Assembly: GCA_003054665.1 (NCBI GenBank)
Contig: QAYY01000003.1
Location: 620,001-684,000, forward strand
Direction of reading: 5' to 3'
Source: Opitutaceae bacterium EW11
GTDB lineage: Bacteria; Verrucomicrobiota; Verrucomicrobiia; Opitutales; Opitutaceae
Length of the DNA: 64,000 bases
The number at the start of each line of letters is the position of its first letter. The stretch's first letter is position 1. The notes under the pieces were generated by a model. The model was not told where the DNA came from and ran no database searches. It saw nothing but the letters and a program-made list of their open reading frames with translations. Of this stretch, positions 34,100 through 42,593 are shown piece after piece. Position numbers and translations under genes: made by a program.

Positions 34100-35524
34100 A
34101 TGAAAGTCCCGCCTCCCTCCCTTGGAGTCATCATCGGCAATCGCGATTTCTTCCCGGACAAGCTGGTCGCCGAAGCCCGCGAAGACGTGCTGAGACTCGC
34201 AAAGCAGGCCGGCTTCGAGCCGGTGATGCTCTCGCCGGAGGAGACGAAACTCGGCGGCGTGGAAACGCACGACGATGCGCGCAAGTGCGCTGAGGTCTTT
34301 CGCCGGAACCGCGACCGGATCACGGGCGTGCTGGTCGTGCTGCCGAACTTCGGCGACGAGAAGGCCGTGGCCGACACGCTGAAGCTGTCGAATCTCCAGG
34401 TGCCGATCCTCGTTCAGGCGTATCCGGACGAATTGGGCAGGCTCGACGTCGTGAACCGCCGCGACGCGTTTTGCGGCAAGATTTCCGTCTGCAACAATCT
34501 CCGCCAGGCCGGGATTCCGTTTTCTCTGACAAGAAAGCACGTCGCCCCCCTGCTTGATCCGCTCTTCCGCGCCGACCTGGACCGCTTCCTCGCGGTTTGC
34601 CGAGTGGTCCGGGGGCTTCGCCAACTCCGGATCGGCGCGGTGGGGGCCCGTCCCGGCGCCTTCAATACCGTCCGCTACAGCGAAAAGATTCTCGAGCGGC
34701 ACGGCATCAGCGTCACGACGATCGACCTTTCCGAGATCCTGGGGGCGGCGAAGAAGCTGGAAGCGTCGCACGCGCGGGTGGCGTCGAAGATCGACGAGAT
34801 CCGCTCGTACGCGAACACCGCGCAAGTGCCGCAGGATCGCCTGGTCCAGATGGCGCGGCTCGGCGTTGTGCTCGACGATTTTGTCGCCGCGCAGCATCTC
34901 GATGCGACGGCGATCCAGTGCTGGACGTCGCTGCAGCTGAACCACGGCTGCAACGTCTGCACGAGCATGAGCATGATGAGCGAGAACTTCCTGCCCAGCG
35001 CGTGCGAGGTCGACGTCACCGGCGTGCTCACGATGTACGCGATGCAGCTGGCGTCGAATTCGCCCAGTGCGTTGGTCGACTGGAACAACAATTACGGCGT
35101 GGACGAGGACAAATGCGTGCTTTTCCACTGTGGAAATTGGGCGAAATCATTTCTTCCCGACGCCAAGGTATCCAACGCGCCGATTCTCGGAGCGACGCTG
35201 GGCGTGGAAAACACCTATGGCGCGCTGGACGGTCGCACGCCAGCCGGGCCGTTGACGTACGGGCGTCTGACGACCGACGATTCGCGCGGTGTGATCCGGG
35301 CGTACTTCGGGGAGGGCATGCTGACCAACGATGAGTTGCGCACCTTCGGAAACCGGGCCGTCGCCCAGGTGCCGCGCCTTCGGCAGTTGATGCAGTACGT
35401 CTGCCGCGAAGGCTTCGAGCACCACGTGGTGATGAACGTCTCGCGCACGGCCTCCGTGCTCGTCGAGGCCGGCGAGCGGTATCTCGGCTGGGAAGTTTAC
35501 CACCACGGGTCGACCGAGGATTGA
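34100..35524 (+). CDS. L-fucose/L-arabinose isomerase-like sugar isomerase
   Basis: A 474-residue cytosolic protein; ATG 34100 precedes the first strand LGVIIGNRDFFPDK. The fold is that of the FucI/AraA group: N-terminal Rossmann-like domains (VLVVLPNFGDEKAV, PILVQAYPDELG), then a C-terminal domain with QLNHGCNVCTSMSMMSE, SACEVDVTG with a candidate metal Glu, and VLFHCGNW with a candidate His. It is much shorter than E. coli FucI (about 590) and similar in size to AraA. It sits first in a cluster with a split transketolase and a sugar kinase, so it probably converts an aldose to a ketose for the kinase. D-apiose is one candidate; L-fucose, L-arabinose or L-galactose are others. Confidence 0.8.
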   Translation: MKVPPPSLGVIIGNRDFFPDKLVAEAREDVLRLAKQAGFEPVMLSPEETKLGGVETHDDARKCAEVFRRNRDRITGVLVVLPNFGDEKAVADTLKLSNLQVPILVQAYPDELGRLDVVNRRDAFCGKISVCNNLRQAGIPFSLTRKHVAPLLDPLFRADLDRFLAVCRVVRGLRQLRIGAVGARPGAFNTVRYSEKILERHGISVTTIDLSEILGAAKKLEASHARVASKIDEIRSYANTAQVPQDRLVQMARLGVVLDDFVAAQHLDATAIQCWTSLQLNHGCNVCTSMSMMSENFLPSACEVDVTGVLTMYAMQLASNSPSALVDWNNNYGVDEDKCVLFHCGNWAKSFLPDAKVSNAPILGATLGVENTYGALDGRTPAGPLTYGRLTTDDSRGVIRAYFGEGMLTNDELRTFGNRAVAQVPRLRQLMQYVCREGFEHHVVMNVSRTASVLVEAGERYLGWEVYHHGSTED

Positions 35525-35526
35525 GC

Positions 35527-36366
35527 ATGCGGGAAGAGCGCGAGCTGATCCTGAAATCGCTGCGGTATCGGAAGGAACTGCTGCGGGTGATCAAAAACGC
35601 GGGCGCCGGTCACACCGGCGGCGATCTGTCGTGCATCGATATCCTCAACGTCCTGTACAACCGGATACTGCGGGTTTCGCCCAAGACGTTTTCAGATCCG
35701 AACCGCGACCGCTACGTCCAAAGCAAGGGCCACTGCGTCGAGGCGCTTTACGTCGTCCTGGCAGACCGGGGTTTTTTTCCCGCCGAAGAGTTGGAGACAG
35801 TTTGCCGGCATGGCTCGGCGTTTGTCGGGCATCCGACGCGCAAGGTGCCCGGCGTGGAACAAAACACGGGAGCGCTCGGGCACGGACTTCCGCTCTGCAC
35901 GGGTATGGCGATCGCCGGAAAACTGGACGGGGCGCCGTATCGGGTCTTCACGCTCCTCGGCGACGGCGAACTCGCGGAGGGCTCGAACTGGGAGGCGGCG
36001 ATGGCCGCGGCTCACTACGGCCTGGACAACCTGACGGCCATCGTCGACTGCAACACGCTCCAGATCTCGGGGCACACGGCGGACGTGATGAACTCGGAAC
36101 CGCTGGAGGCGAAATGGGCGTCTTTCGGCTGGGCCGTTCGCCGCGTTCCCGGGCATGATTTCGGCGCCCTGATCGGCGCGCTGGAGCACCCGCTGGAGAA
36201 AGGAAAGCCGAGCGTGGTTGTTGCGAACACGACGAAAGGGAAGGGCATCAGCTTTATGGAGAACGTCGCGAAGTGGCATCACGGCGTGCCGAATGACGAC
36301 GAATACGCGCGCGCCATCGCGGAGCTCGATGCCGCGATCTCCGCCCTGGAGGGCGTTCCGGCATGA
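35527..36366 (+). CDS. Split transketolase, N-terminal (thiamine-diphosphate) subunit
   Basis: A 279-residue protein; ATG 35527 is preceded by GAGG at a slightly long distance and lies 2 bases after the isomerase stop. It contains the histidines expected in the N-terminal transketolase half (AGAGHTGGDLS, SKGHCVEALY, TGALGHGLP) and the ThDP/metal motif GDGELAEGSNWEA with Asn in DCNTLQISG. Split transketolases act as heterodimers with the C-terminal subunit encoded next (4-base overlap). In the cytosol it would transfer a two-carbon unit from a ketose phosphate. Gene context suggests a specialised sugar phosphate rather than the housekeeping pentose pathway. Confidence 0.92.
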   Translation: MREERELILKSLRYRKELLRVIKNAGAGHTGGDLSCIDILNVLYNRILRVSPKTFSDPNRDRYVQSKGHCVEALYVVLADRGFFPAEELETVCRHGSAFVGHPTRKVPGVEQNTGALGHGLPLCTGMAIAGKLDGAPYRVFTLLGDGELAEGSNWEAAMAAAHYGLDNLTAIVDCNTLQISGHTADVMNSEPLEAKWASFGWAVRRVPGHDFGALIGALEHPLEKGKPSVVVANTTKGKGISFMENVAKWHHGVPNDDEYARAIAELDAAISALEGVPA

Positions 36367-37364
36367 GCGCTCCGGCACCGTCGATGCACAGCGCCGCGGC
36401 GAAAACCCGGGCGGAAAAACTCGGGCTCAGGCTCGAGCGCGCGAACCTCGACGAGTTCGCGGATACGCTCCTGGCGCTCGCTCGGACCGACGCGAATGTC
36501 GTAGCGGTGACGAGCGACTCCCGCGGCTCGGGAAAACTCGGGCCGTTCGGCCAGCAGCATCCGAAGCAGATCGTGGAGATGGGAATCGCCGAGCAGAACC
36601 TGGTCGGCGTGGCCGCGGGCCTCGCCTCCGCGGGGAAAATCGTCTTCGCCGTTTCCCCGGCATGTTTTCTCACCGCCCGCGCCCTCGAGCAGATCAAGAA
36701 CGACGTCGCGTACTCCGATAATCCGGTGGTGCTTGTCGGCATCAGCGCGGGCGTCAGCTACGGCGCGCTCGGATCGACTCATCATTCGTTGCACGACTTC
36801 GCCGTGCTGCGGGCGATCCATAACGTCGCCATCGTCGCGCCAGCCGACAATTTCGAGACTCGCGAAGCGGTGCGGCTTGCCGCCGTCGCGGAGACGCCTG
36901 TCTACCTCCGTTTCGGCAAGGCTCCGCTCTACCGGTTGCCATCCGCGGGAACGTTCGAGCTGGGCCGCGCGCGGCTGCTTCGTCCCGGTTCGGACGCGGC
37001 ATTTGTCGCGACCGGCGAGACCGTGATCCATGCCCTGCTCGCGGCGGACTTTCTGAAGGAGAGAAACGGAATCGAATGCCGGGTGCTCAGCGTGCCGTCG
37101 ATCCGACCCCTGGATACCGGCGCCGTGCTCGATGCTGCGCGGACTTGCCGTGCCCTTGTCACAGTGGAGGAGCATTCGGTCCACGGCGGACTCGGAGAGG
37201 CTTGCGCGGCGCTGATCGCCGAGGCGGGGCTCGCCCGGCGTTTTGGCATCGCGGGACTGCCCGACGAAGACACCGTGACCGGCAGCCAGGCCGAAATCTT
37301 TCGGCACTACGGGCTGACGATGGAAGGACTGGCGGAAAAGATGACCGGGCTGATGAGCCGCTAG
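36363..37364 (+). CDS. Split transketolase, C-terminal (pyrimidine-binding) subunit
   Basis: A 333-residue partner of the preceding protein. VEMGIAEQNLVGVAAGLA carries the Glu that activates the ThDP aminopyrimidine; THHSLHDFAVLRAI and the C-terminal domain (VEEHSVHGGLGEA) complete the second half of a transketolase. Its start overlaps the N-terminal subunit gene by 4 bases, giving equal synthesis. Paired subunits like these are known for dedicated pathways, including D-apulose 4-phosphate transketolase and sulfosugar transketolase. Confidence 0.92.
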   Translation: MSAPAPSMHSAAAKTRAEKLGLRLERANLDEFADTLLALARTDANVVAVTSDSRGSGKLGPFGQQHPKQIVEMGIAEQNLVGVAAGLASAGKIVFAVSPACFLTARALEQIKNDVAYSDNPVVLVGISAGVSYGALGSTHHSLHDFAVLRAIHNVAIVAPADNFETREAVRLAAVAETPVYLRFGKAPLYRLPSAGTFELGRARLLRPGSDAAFVATGETVIHALLAADFLKERNGIECRVLSVPSIRPLDTGAVLDAARTCRALVTVEEHSVHGGLGEACAALIAEAGLARRFGIAGLPDEDTVTGSQAEIFRHYGLTMEGLAEKMTGLMSR

Positions 37365-37381
37365 AAGCATCCCCAGACGCC

Positions 37382-38884
37382 ATGGCTTTCGTTCTCGCAC
37401 TCGATCAAAGCACGTCGGCGACGAAGGCGCTCCTGTTCGACGATTCAGGGAATTGCCTCGACCGGGAGTCGCGCGAGCACCGACAGCTGTATCCGCGAGC
37501 CGGATGGGTGGAGCACGATGCGGAGGAGATCTGGCAAAACACCCTCGCAGTGCTGAGGACTGTCGCCTTGCGCGCGGCCGAGCGGAACCGTGAGCTCCTT
37601 TGCCTGAGCGTCACGAATCAGCGCGAGACGATCGTGGTGTTCGAACGAAGGACGGGGCGCCCGCTGCGTCCGGCGATCGTCTGGCAATGCCGGCGTGGCG
37701 ACGAGATTTGCGCGGAGCATCGGGCGGCCGGGCGCGAGGATTTCGTTCACCGGCAGACCGGGCTCTGTCTCGACGCCTATTTTTCCGCTTCGAAGCTTCA
37801 GTGGCTCGTTCGCCAGGAACCCGGGCTCCGCACCAAGCTTGAGAGCGGGGAGGCGCTGATCGGCACGATCGACACGTATCTCGTCTACCGGCTCACCGGC
37901 GGCGAGGTTTTCGCCACCGACGGTTCGAACGCCTCGCGCACGCTGCTCTTCGACATCGGACGGCTTCAGTGGAGCGAGGATCTTTGCTCGCTGTGGCAGG
38001 TGCCGTCGCAGGCTTTGCCGGAGGTCAGGGAGAGTGCGGCACGGTTTGGCGAAACGACGCTCGAGGGCGCGCTCCCGACGCCGCTCCCGATCTGCGGCGT
38101 GATGGGCGACTCCCAGGCTTCGCTCTTCGCTCAGCGCTGCTTCGAACCTGGCATGGCCAAGGCGACATTCGGCACGGGTTCGTCGGTCCTGCTCACAATC
38201 GGGGCGGAGCCTCGGCTCTCGACTCGCGGCGTCGTCACGACCTTGGCGTGGGTCCACCGCGGACGGCCCACCTACGCTTTTGAGGGGATCATCATCTGTT
38301 CGGCGGCGACGCTCACGTGGCTGCGCGATCGCCTCGGCGTGATTTCCGATCTCTCGGAGGCTCAGGCAACCGCGGCTGCGCTGCCCGACAATGGCGGTGT
38401 GTACCTCGTGCCGGCGTTCTCCGGGCTGGGCTTGCCGCACTGGCGGCCGGACGCCCGGGCGGCGATTGTCGGACTGAGTTCGCACAGCGAACGGCGGCAC
38501 GTCGTCCGCGCGGGATTCGAGTCGATTTCGTACCAGCTGCGCGACGCGCTCGAAGCGATGCGCGGCGAGGCCGGTGTAGCATTGAAGCGGTTACACGGCG
38601 ACGGAGGGCCGACGGCGAATCCGTGGCTGATGCAGTTCACCGCGGACCTCACCCGGGCCGAACTGGCGGTGCCCACCATGCCGGACTGCTCGGCGTTGGG
38701 CGCGGCGTTCGCCGGCCTTCTCGGGATGGGGCGGTTTCGTACGCTCGAGGAGCTTTCCGCCTTGCCTCGCACCGAGGTTGTCTATCGTCCGTCGATGCCC
38801 CCCGACCGTGCGGATCGCCTTGTCTTCGGCTGGCGTTGCGCCGTGCGACAAACCCTTTGCTTGTCCGAAAGTCTCCCCGCATGA
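37382..38884 (+). CDS. FGGY-family carbohydrate kinase (glycerol-kinase-like)
   Basis: A 500-residue cytosolic kinase. The N-terminal ATPase domain starts VLALDQSTSATKALLFD, and NQRETIVVFERRTGRPLRPAIVWQ is the glycerol-kinase-type signature near residue 80. The C-terminal domain has GTGSSVLLT, FSGLGLPHWRPDARAAIVG (the second FGGY signature) and HGDGGPTANPWLMQF. Its order after a sugar isomerase and transketolase suggests a ketose kinase despite the glycerol-kinase look. D-apulose is a candidate; true glycerol or xylulose kinase activity is not excluded. Its stop overlaps the next start (ATGA). Confidence 0.9.
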   Translation: MAFVLALDQSTSATKALLFDDSGNCLDRESREHRQLYPRAGWVEHDAEEIWQNTLAVLRTVALRAAERNRELLCLSVTNQRETIVVFERRTGRPLRPAIVWQCRRGDEICAEHRAAGREDFVHRQTGLCLDAYFSASKLQWLVRQEPGLRTKLESGEALIGTIDTYLVYRLTGGEVFATDGSNASRTLLFDIGRLQWSEDLCSLWQVPSQALPEVRESAARFGETTLEGALPTPLPICGVMGDSQASLFAQRCFEPGMAKATFGTGSSVLLTIGAEPRLSTRGVVTTLAWVHRGRPTYAFEGIIICSAATLTWLRDRLGVISDLSEAQATAAALPDNGGVYLVPAFSGLGLPHWRPDARAAIVGLSSHSERRHVVRAGFESISYQLRDALEAMRGEAGVALKRLHGDGGPTANPWLMQFTADLTRAELAVPTMPDCSALGAAFAGLLGMGRFRTLEELSALPRTEVVYRPSMPPDRADRLVFGWRCAVRQTLCLSESLPA

Positions 38885-40935
38885 AGCCGATCTTTTTGAC
38901 CTCCATCGCGCTCGCCGTCGGGGCGTTTCTGCCGTGTTCGTCGCACGCCGGGGAAAAGGCGTTGATCGACACGACGCGTTCTCCGGCCGCGCGGATGTAC
39001 ATGGTCGATCTCGGCGACGTGAAGTGGACCGGCGGTTTCTGGGGCGAACGCTTCGACGTTTGCCGCACGACGATGGTCCCGCACCTCTGGGAGATCTTCC
39101 AGGACGAGAAGGCGAGTCACGCCTGGGCGAACTTCCGCATCGCTGCCGGGCTCGAGCAGGGAAAGTTCGCCGGCCCGCCGTTCAACGACGGAGATTTCCT
39201 GAAATGGCTGGAGGCTCTCGCGCAGGTCTATGCGGTGACTCGCGATCCGGAACTCGACGAACAGATGGACCGGATCGTCGCGGTGATCGTGAAGGCCCAG
39301 CGCGAGGACGGCTATCTCCACACCAAGACGATCATCCCGCAGCGCCAGGGAAACGGCCAGGTGAAGGAGTTCGCCGACCGCGAGCACTTCGAAACCTACA
39401 ACATGGGCCATCTGATGACTGCCGCCTGTATTCACTACCGGGCGACGGGCAAGACGACCCTGCTCGACGCGGCGCGCAAGGCGGCGGACTACATCGACGG
39501 CCTTTGCCGGACGGTGCCGGGCGATCTGGCGCGCAACGCAATTTGCCCGTCGCACTACATGGGCGTGGTGGAGCTCTACCGCACGACGCGCGAGCCGCGT
39601 TATCTCGAACTGGCGAAACAGCTGATCGAGATCCGCAGCCTCGTGCCGCCGAAGGAGGGCAGCGATCACAACCAGGATCGCGTGCCCTTCCGGCAGATGA
39701 CGGAGGCCGTGGGGCACGCCGTCCGCGCCAACTACCTGTACGCCGGAGCGGCCGACGTGTATGCGGAGGATGGCGACAAGACGCTTCTCAAGACGATCGA
39801 GACGATTTCCGACGACGTCGCGGGCGAGAAACTCTACATCACGGGCATGACGGGCGCGCTTTACGACGGAGCTTCGCCCGACGGTTCGAAGGACTTCACC
39901 TCGATCAAGACGGTCCACCAGGCGTATGGGCGCGACTACCAGCTGCCGAACCTGACGGCCTACAACGAAACCTGCGCGACGATCGGCTACGCGATGTGGC
40001 TCTGGCGCATGCTGGAGCTGACGGGGGATGCGCGGTACGCCGATCTGTTCGAGCAGTCGCTGTATAACGGCGTGCTGCCGGGCATCAGCCTCGACGGGCG
40101 CGACTACTTTTATGTCAACCCGCTGCGCAAGCTGGCGGATTTCAAGTGGCCGATGCGCTGGTCGCGGACCCGGCAGCCGAACATCCCCTCGAGCTTTTGC
40201 TGTCCGCCGAATGTCGTGCGCACGATCGCCGAGGCGCAGAACTACGCCTACACGCTCTCGAAGGACACCCTCTGGGTTCATCTTTACGGGGCGAGCGCGC
40301 TCAACACCGCCTGGATCGACGGTGGCCGCGTGCGCTTGTCGCAGGAAACGGACTATCCCTGGAAAGGCGCGGTGAAGCTGACAGTTGCCGAAGCGCCCGA
40401 GCGCGCCATCGCGATCAGGCTCCGGATCCCCAGCTGGGTGGGCGAGGGGACGACGGTGCGCGTCAACGGCCAACGCGCCGACGGCGATCCCAAGTCAGGC
40501 TCGTATTTCGAACTTCGGCGGACGTGGAAGTCGGGTGACGTCATCGAACTCAACCTGCCTTTCGCTCCGAGCGTGTGGGAAGCCAATCCGCTCGTGGAGG
40601 AGACGCTGAACCAGGTCGCGGTGAAGTACGGACCGCTCGTGTACTGCGTCGAAGCCAACGACCTTCCGGACGGCGTGCGCTTGCAGGACGTGGCCCTCAC
40701 GACGGACTCCGCGTCGAAGCCGGCGAAGCTGGTGCCCGAAACGATCGCAAACGCCCGAGTGTTTTCGGTCGTTCTCCCGGCGACGGCGTTGAGGCGGCCG
40801 CATTGGGAAAGCGGACAACTCTACCGCCCGCTCAACGCGGGGTCGCCGCAGCGATTCGACCTCAAACTCGTGCCCTACTACGCCTGGGGCAACCGCGGAG
40901 ACACCGACATGACGGTTTGGATACCTCTCCGCTGA
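38881..40935 (+). CDS. Exported GH127 glycoside hydrolase (beta-L-arabinofuranosidase/aceric acid hydrolase type)
   Basis: A 684-residue protein with signal peptide MKPIFLTSIALAVGAF (cleavage near SHAG-E). The (alpha/alpha)6 barrel keeps the zinc-cysteine site of GH127: Glu363 and Cys365 in YNETCATIG, Cys440 and Cys441 in SSFCCPPNV, one of the cysteines being the nucleophile in characterised members. The C-terminal beta-sandwich is complete (RLRIPSWVGEGTTVRVNG). Family members remove beta-L-arabinofuranose or, in RG-II degradation, aceric acid. Overlap with the kinase gene ties it to the catabolic cluster. Confidence 0.92.
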   Translation: MKPIFLTSIALAVGAFLPCSSHAGEKALIDTTRSPAARMYMVDLGDVKWTGGFWGERFDVCRTTMVPHLWEIFQDEKASHAWANFRIAAGLEQGKFAGPPFNDGDFLKWLEALAQVYAVTRDPELDEQMDRIVAVIVKAQREDGYLHTKTIIPQRQGNGQVKEFADREHFETYNMGHLMTAACIHYRATGKTTLLDAARKAADYIDGLCRTVPGDLARNAICPSHYMGVVELYRTTREPRYLELAKQLIEIRSLVPPKEGSDHNQDRVPFRQMTEAVGHAVRANYLYAGAADVYAEDGDKTLLKTIETISDDVAGEKLYITGMTGALYDGASPDGSKDFTSIKTVHQAYGRDYQLPNLTAYNETCATIGYAMWLWRMLELTGDARYADLFEQSLYNGVLPGISLDGRDYFYVNPLRKLADFKWPMRWSRTRQPNIPSSFCCPPNVVRTIAEAQNYAYTLSKDTLWVHLYGASALNTAWIDGGRVRLSQETDYPWKGAVKLTVAEAPERAIAIRLRIPSWVGEGTTVRVNGQRADGDPKSGSYFELRRTWKSGDVIELNLPFAPSVWEANPLVEETLNQVAVKYGPLVYCVEANDLPDGVRLQDVALTTDSASKPAKLVPETIANARVFSVVLPATALRRPHWESGQLYRPLNAGSPQRFDLKLVPYYAWGNRGDTDMTVWIPLR

Positions 40936-40960
40936 TTCTTCCTCCCTAAGCCGAAGCCCC

Positions 40961-42385
40961 ATGGCCAAAACCTCCCACTCGTCCCTCGTCTCCCGGCTCG
41001 ACGCGCTTTACGAATACGACCGCGAGCCGGTCACCCAGAAAGATCTCCACGGCTGGAAAATCTTCTGGGCGACGTTCGCCGGCGAGCACATCGCCGGCAC
41101 GGAATTTGTGATCGGTCCGCTCTTCGTGCTTCACGGCTGCTCCGCCACTGCCGTGCTGCTGGGCCTCTTCATCGGCAATCTTCTCGCCGTGCTCAGCTGG
41201 GCGTTTGTCTGCGCGCCCGTTGCGGTGCGGACTCGGCTGACGATCTACTGGCAGATCCGCCGGCTGGGCGGCCCCTGGCTGACCGTCGCCTACAGCGCGG
41301 TGTACGGCGTGATTCTGTGCGTGCTTGCCGGATCGATGCTTCGCGTGTCGATGACGTCGCTGGCTCTTCCGCTGCAGCACGGCTTCGGCACGGCGGACCT
41401 TCCCCAGTGGACATGGGCGCTGCTCGCCCTCGGCGTCGGTTCGGTGATCGCGGTGTTGGCGGTGCTCGGTTTCGAGGGTATGGCGATTTTCTCGAAGATG
41501 TCGGCGCCGTGGATGGTGATCGTCTTCTTCGTCTCGGCGATCGCGACGCTTCCGTTGTTGGGCTGCGCGTCGCTCTCGGATTTCTGGCGCGTGGCCAACG
41601 AGCAGATCTGGACCGGCGTGACCGCGCTCGATCCCTCGACGGGAAAACACTTCGCGCACTACACGATCTGGCACGTCATCGGCTTCGCCTGGTTGTGCAA
41701 CATGCCGCAGCACTTCGGCATGGCCGACCTGACGATCCTCCGGTACGCGCGAAAATGGCAGATGGGCTTCTGTTCCGCGGCGGGCATGTATCTCGGCCAT
41801 TACTGCGCCTGGATCGCCTCGGGCATCCTCTGTGCGGCGGCGATCAAGCAGGGCATCCTGCCGTCGCCTGGTCCCATCGCCTATCTCGGCGCCGGTCTCA
41901 CGGGAGCGATCTGCGTGGTCGTCGCGGGCTGGAACGTCGCCAGCCCGACGCTCTATCGGGCGGGACTCGCGCTCCAGGTCGCGACGCCCAACTGGAGCCG
42001 CTGGCGGGTCACGCTCGTCGTGGGAGCCGCCATGATCGTCTGTGCGTGCATCCCCGCGTTATTGGCGCACCTCGATCTGCTCCTGACGACGAATGCGCTG
42101 CTCCTCCTGCCGCTCGGCGCCTTCATCTTCATCGACCTCTGGCTCTTTCCGAAGCTGGGCCTCCGCTCCAACTACGCCGAACACACGCGTTCGCCGATCA
42201 GCTGGCCCGCCGGCGCCGCGTGGCTCTTGTCCATGGTAATCTCCGTGATCGCATTTTCGCGGGGCGCCGATCCGATTTTCCTCGTGCTCCCCGAATGGAT
42301 CGTGGCGGTGACGCTCTACGTCGCATTCAGCGCGCTCCAACAAAAACTCCGCCCCGCGCCGGTTCCGGCCGCCGCCTCCGTCTAG
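40961..42385 (+). CDS. NCS1-type (cytosine/purine permease-like) membrane transporter
   Basis: A 474-residue protein with about 12 helices. The first helices (GWKIFWATFAGEHIAGTEFVIG) and the loop before helix 3 (APVAVRTRLTIYWQIRRLGG) fit the nucleobase:cation symporter-1 family. NCS1 proteins normally carry purines, pyrimidines, allantoin or thiamine, but here the gene lies between GH127 and a cytosolic GH78, so the cargo is probably a sugar or oligosaccharide from this locus. A 60-residue membrane protein gene follows at once. Confidence 0.8.
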   Translation: MAKTSHSSLVSRLDALYEYDREPVTQKDLHGWKIFWATFAGEHIAGTEFVIGPLFVLHGCSATAVLLGLFIGNLLAVLSWAFVCAPVAVRTRLTIYWQIRRLGGPWLTVAYSAVYGVILCVLAGSMLRVSMTSLALPLQHGFGTADLPQWTWALLALGVGSVIAVLAVLGFEGMAIFSKMSAPWMVIVFFVSAIATLPLLGCASLSDFWRVANEQIWTGVTALDPSTGKHFAHYTIWHVIGFAWLCNMPQHFGMADLTILRYARKWQMGFCSAAGMYLGHYCAWIASGILCAAAIKQGILPSPGPIAYLGAGLTGAICVVVAGWNVASPTLYRAGLALQVATPNWSRWRVTLVVGAAMIVCACIPALLAHLDLLLTTNALLLLPLGAFIFIDLWLFPKLGLRSNYAEHTRSPISWPAGAAWLLSMVISVIAFSRGADPIFLVLPEWIVAVTLYVAFSALQQKLRPAPVPAAASV

Positions 42386-42386
42386 A

Positions 42387-42569
42387 ATGAAAAAGCTGCT
42401 CAAGCTTCTCTCGTTTGCCGCCCTCGCGGGAATGTTCGCCGCTTCATGGATGGTCTTTTCCGGGGCGCTCTCCCGGCCCACTTACGAGATCGTCGCGCTT
42501 TCTGGCACCGTGATCTGGTTCGGCACCGTGCCGTTCTGGATGAAACGGCGGCTTCATGCCTCGGAATAG
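42387..42569 (+). CDS. Small two-helix membrane protein next to the NCS1 transporter
   Basis: A 60-residue protein starting one base after the NCS1 stop. Two hydrophobic segments (LLSFAALAGMFAASWMVFSG and IVALSGTVIWFGTVPFWM) lie between a basic N-terminus (MKKLLK) and a basic tail (KRRLHASE). Tight spacing and good membrane character support a real gene. It may be a small accessory subunit of the permease. No family recognised. Confidence 0.65.
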   Translation: MKKLLKLLSFAALAGMFAASWMVFSGALSRPTYEIVALSGTVIWFGTVPFWMKRRLHASE

Positions 42570-42593
42570 CCCCACCGGCCCTTTCTTTCCCCA

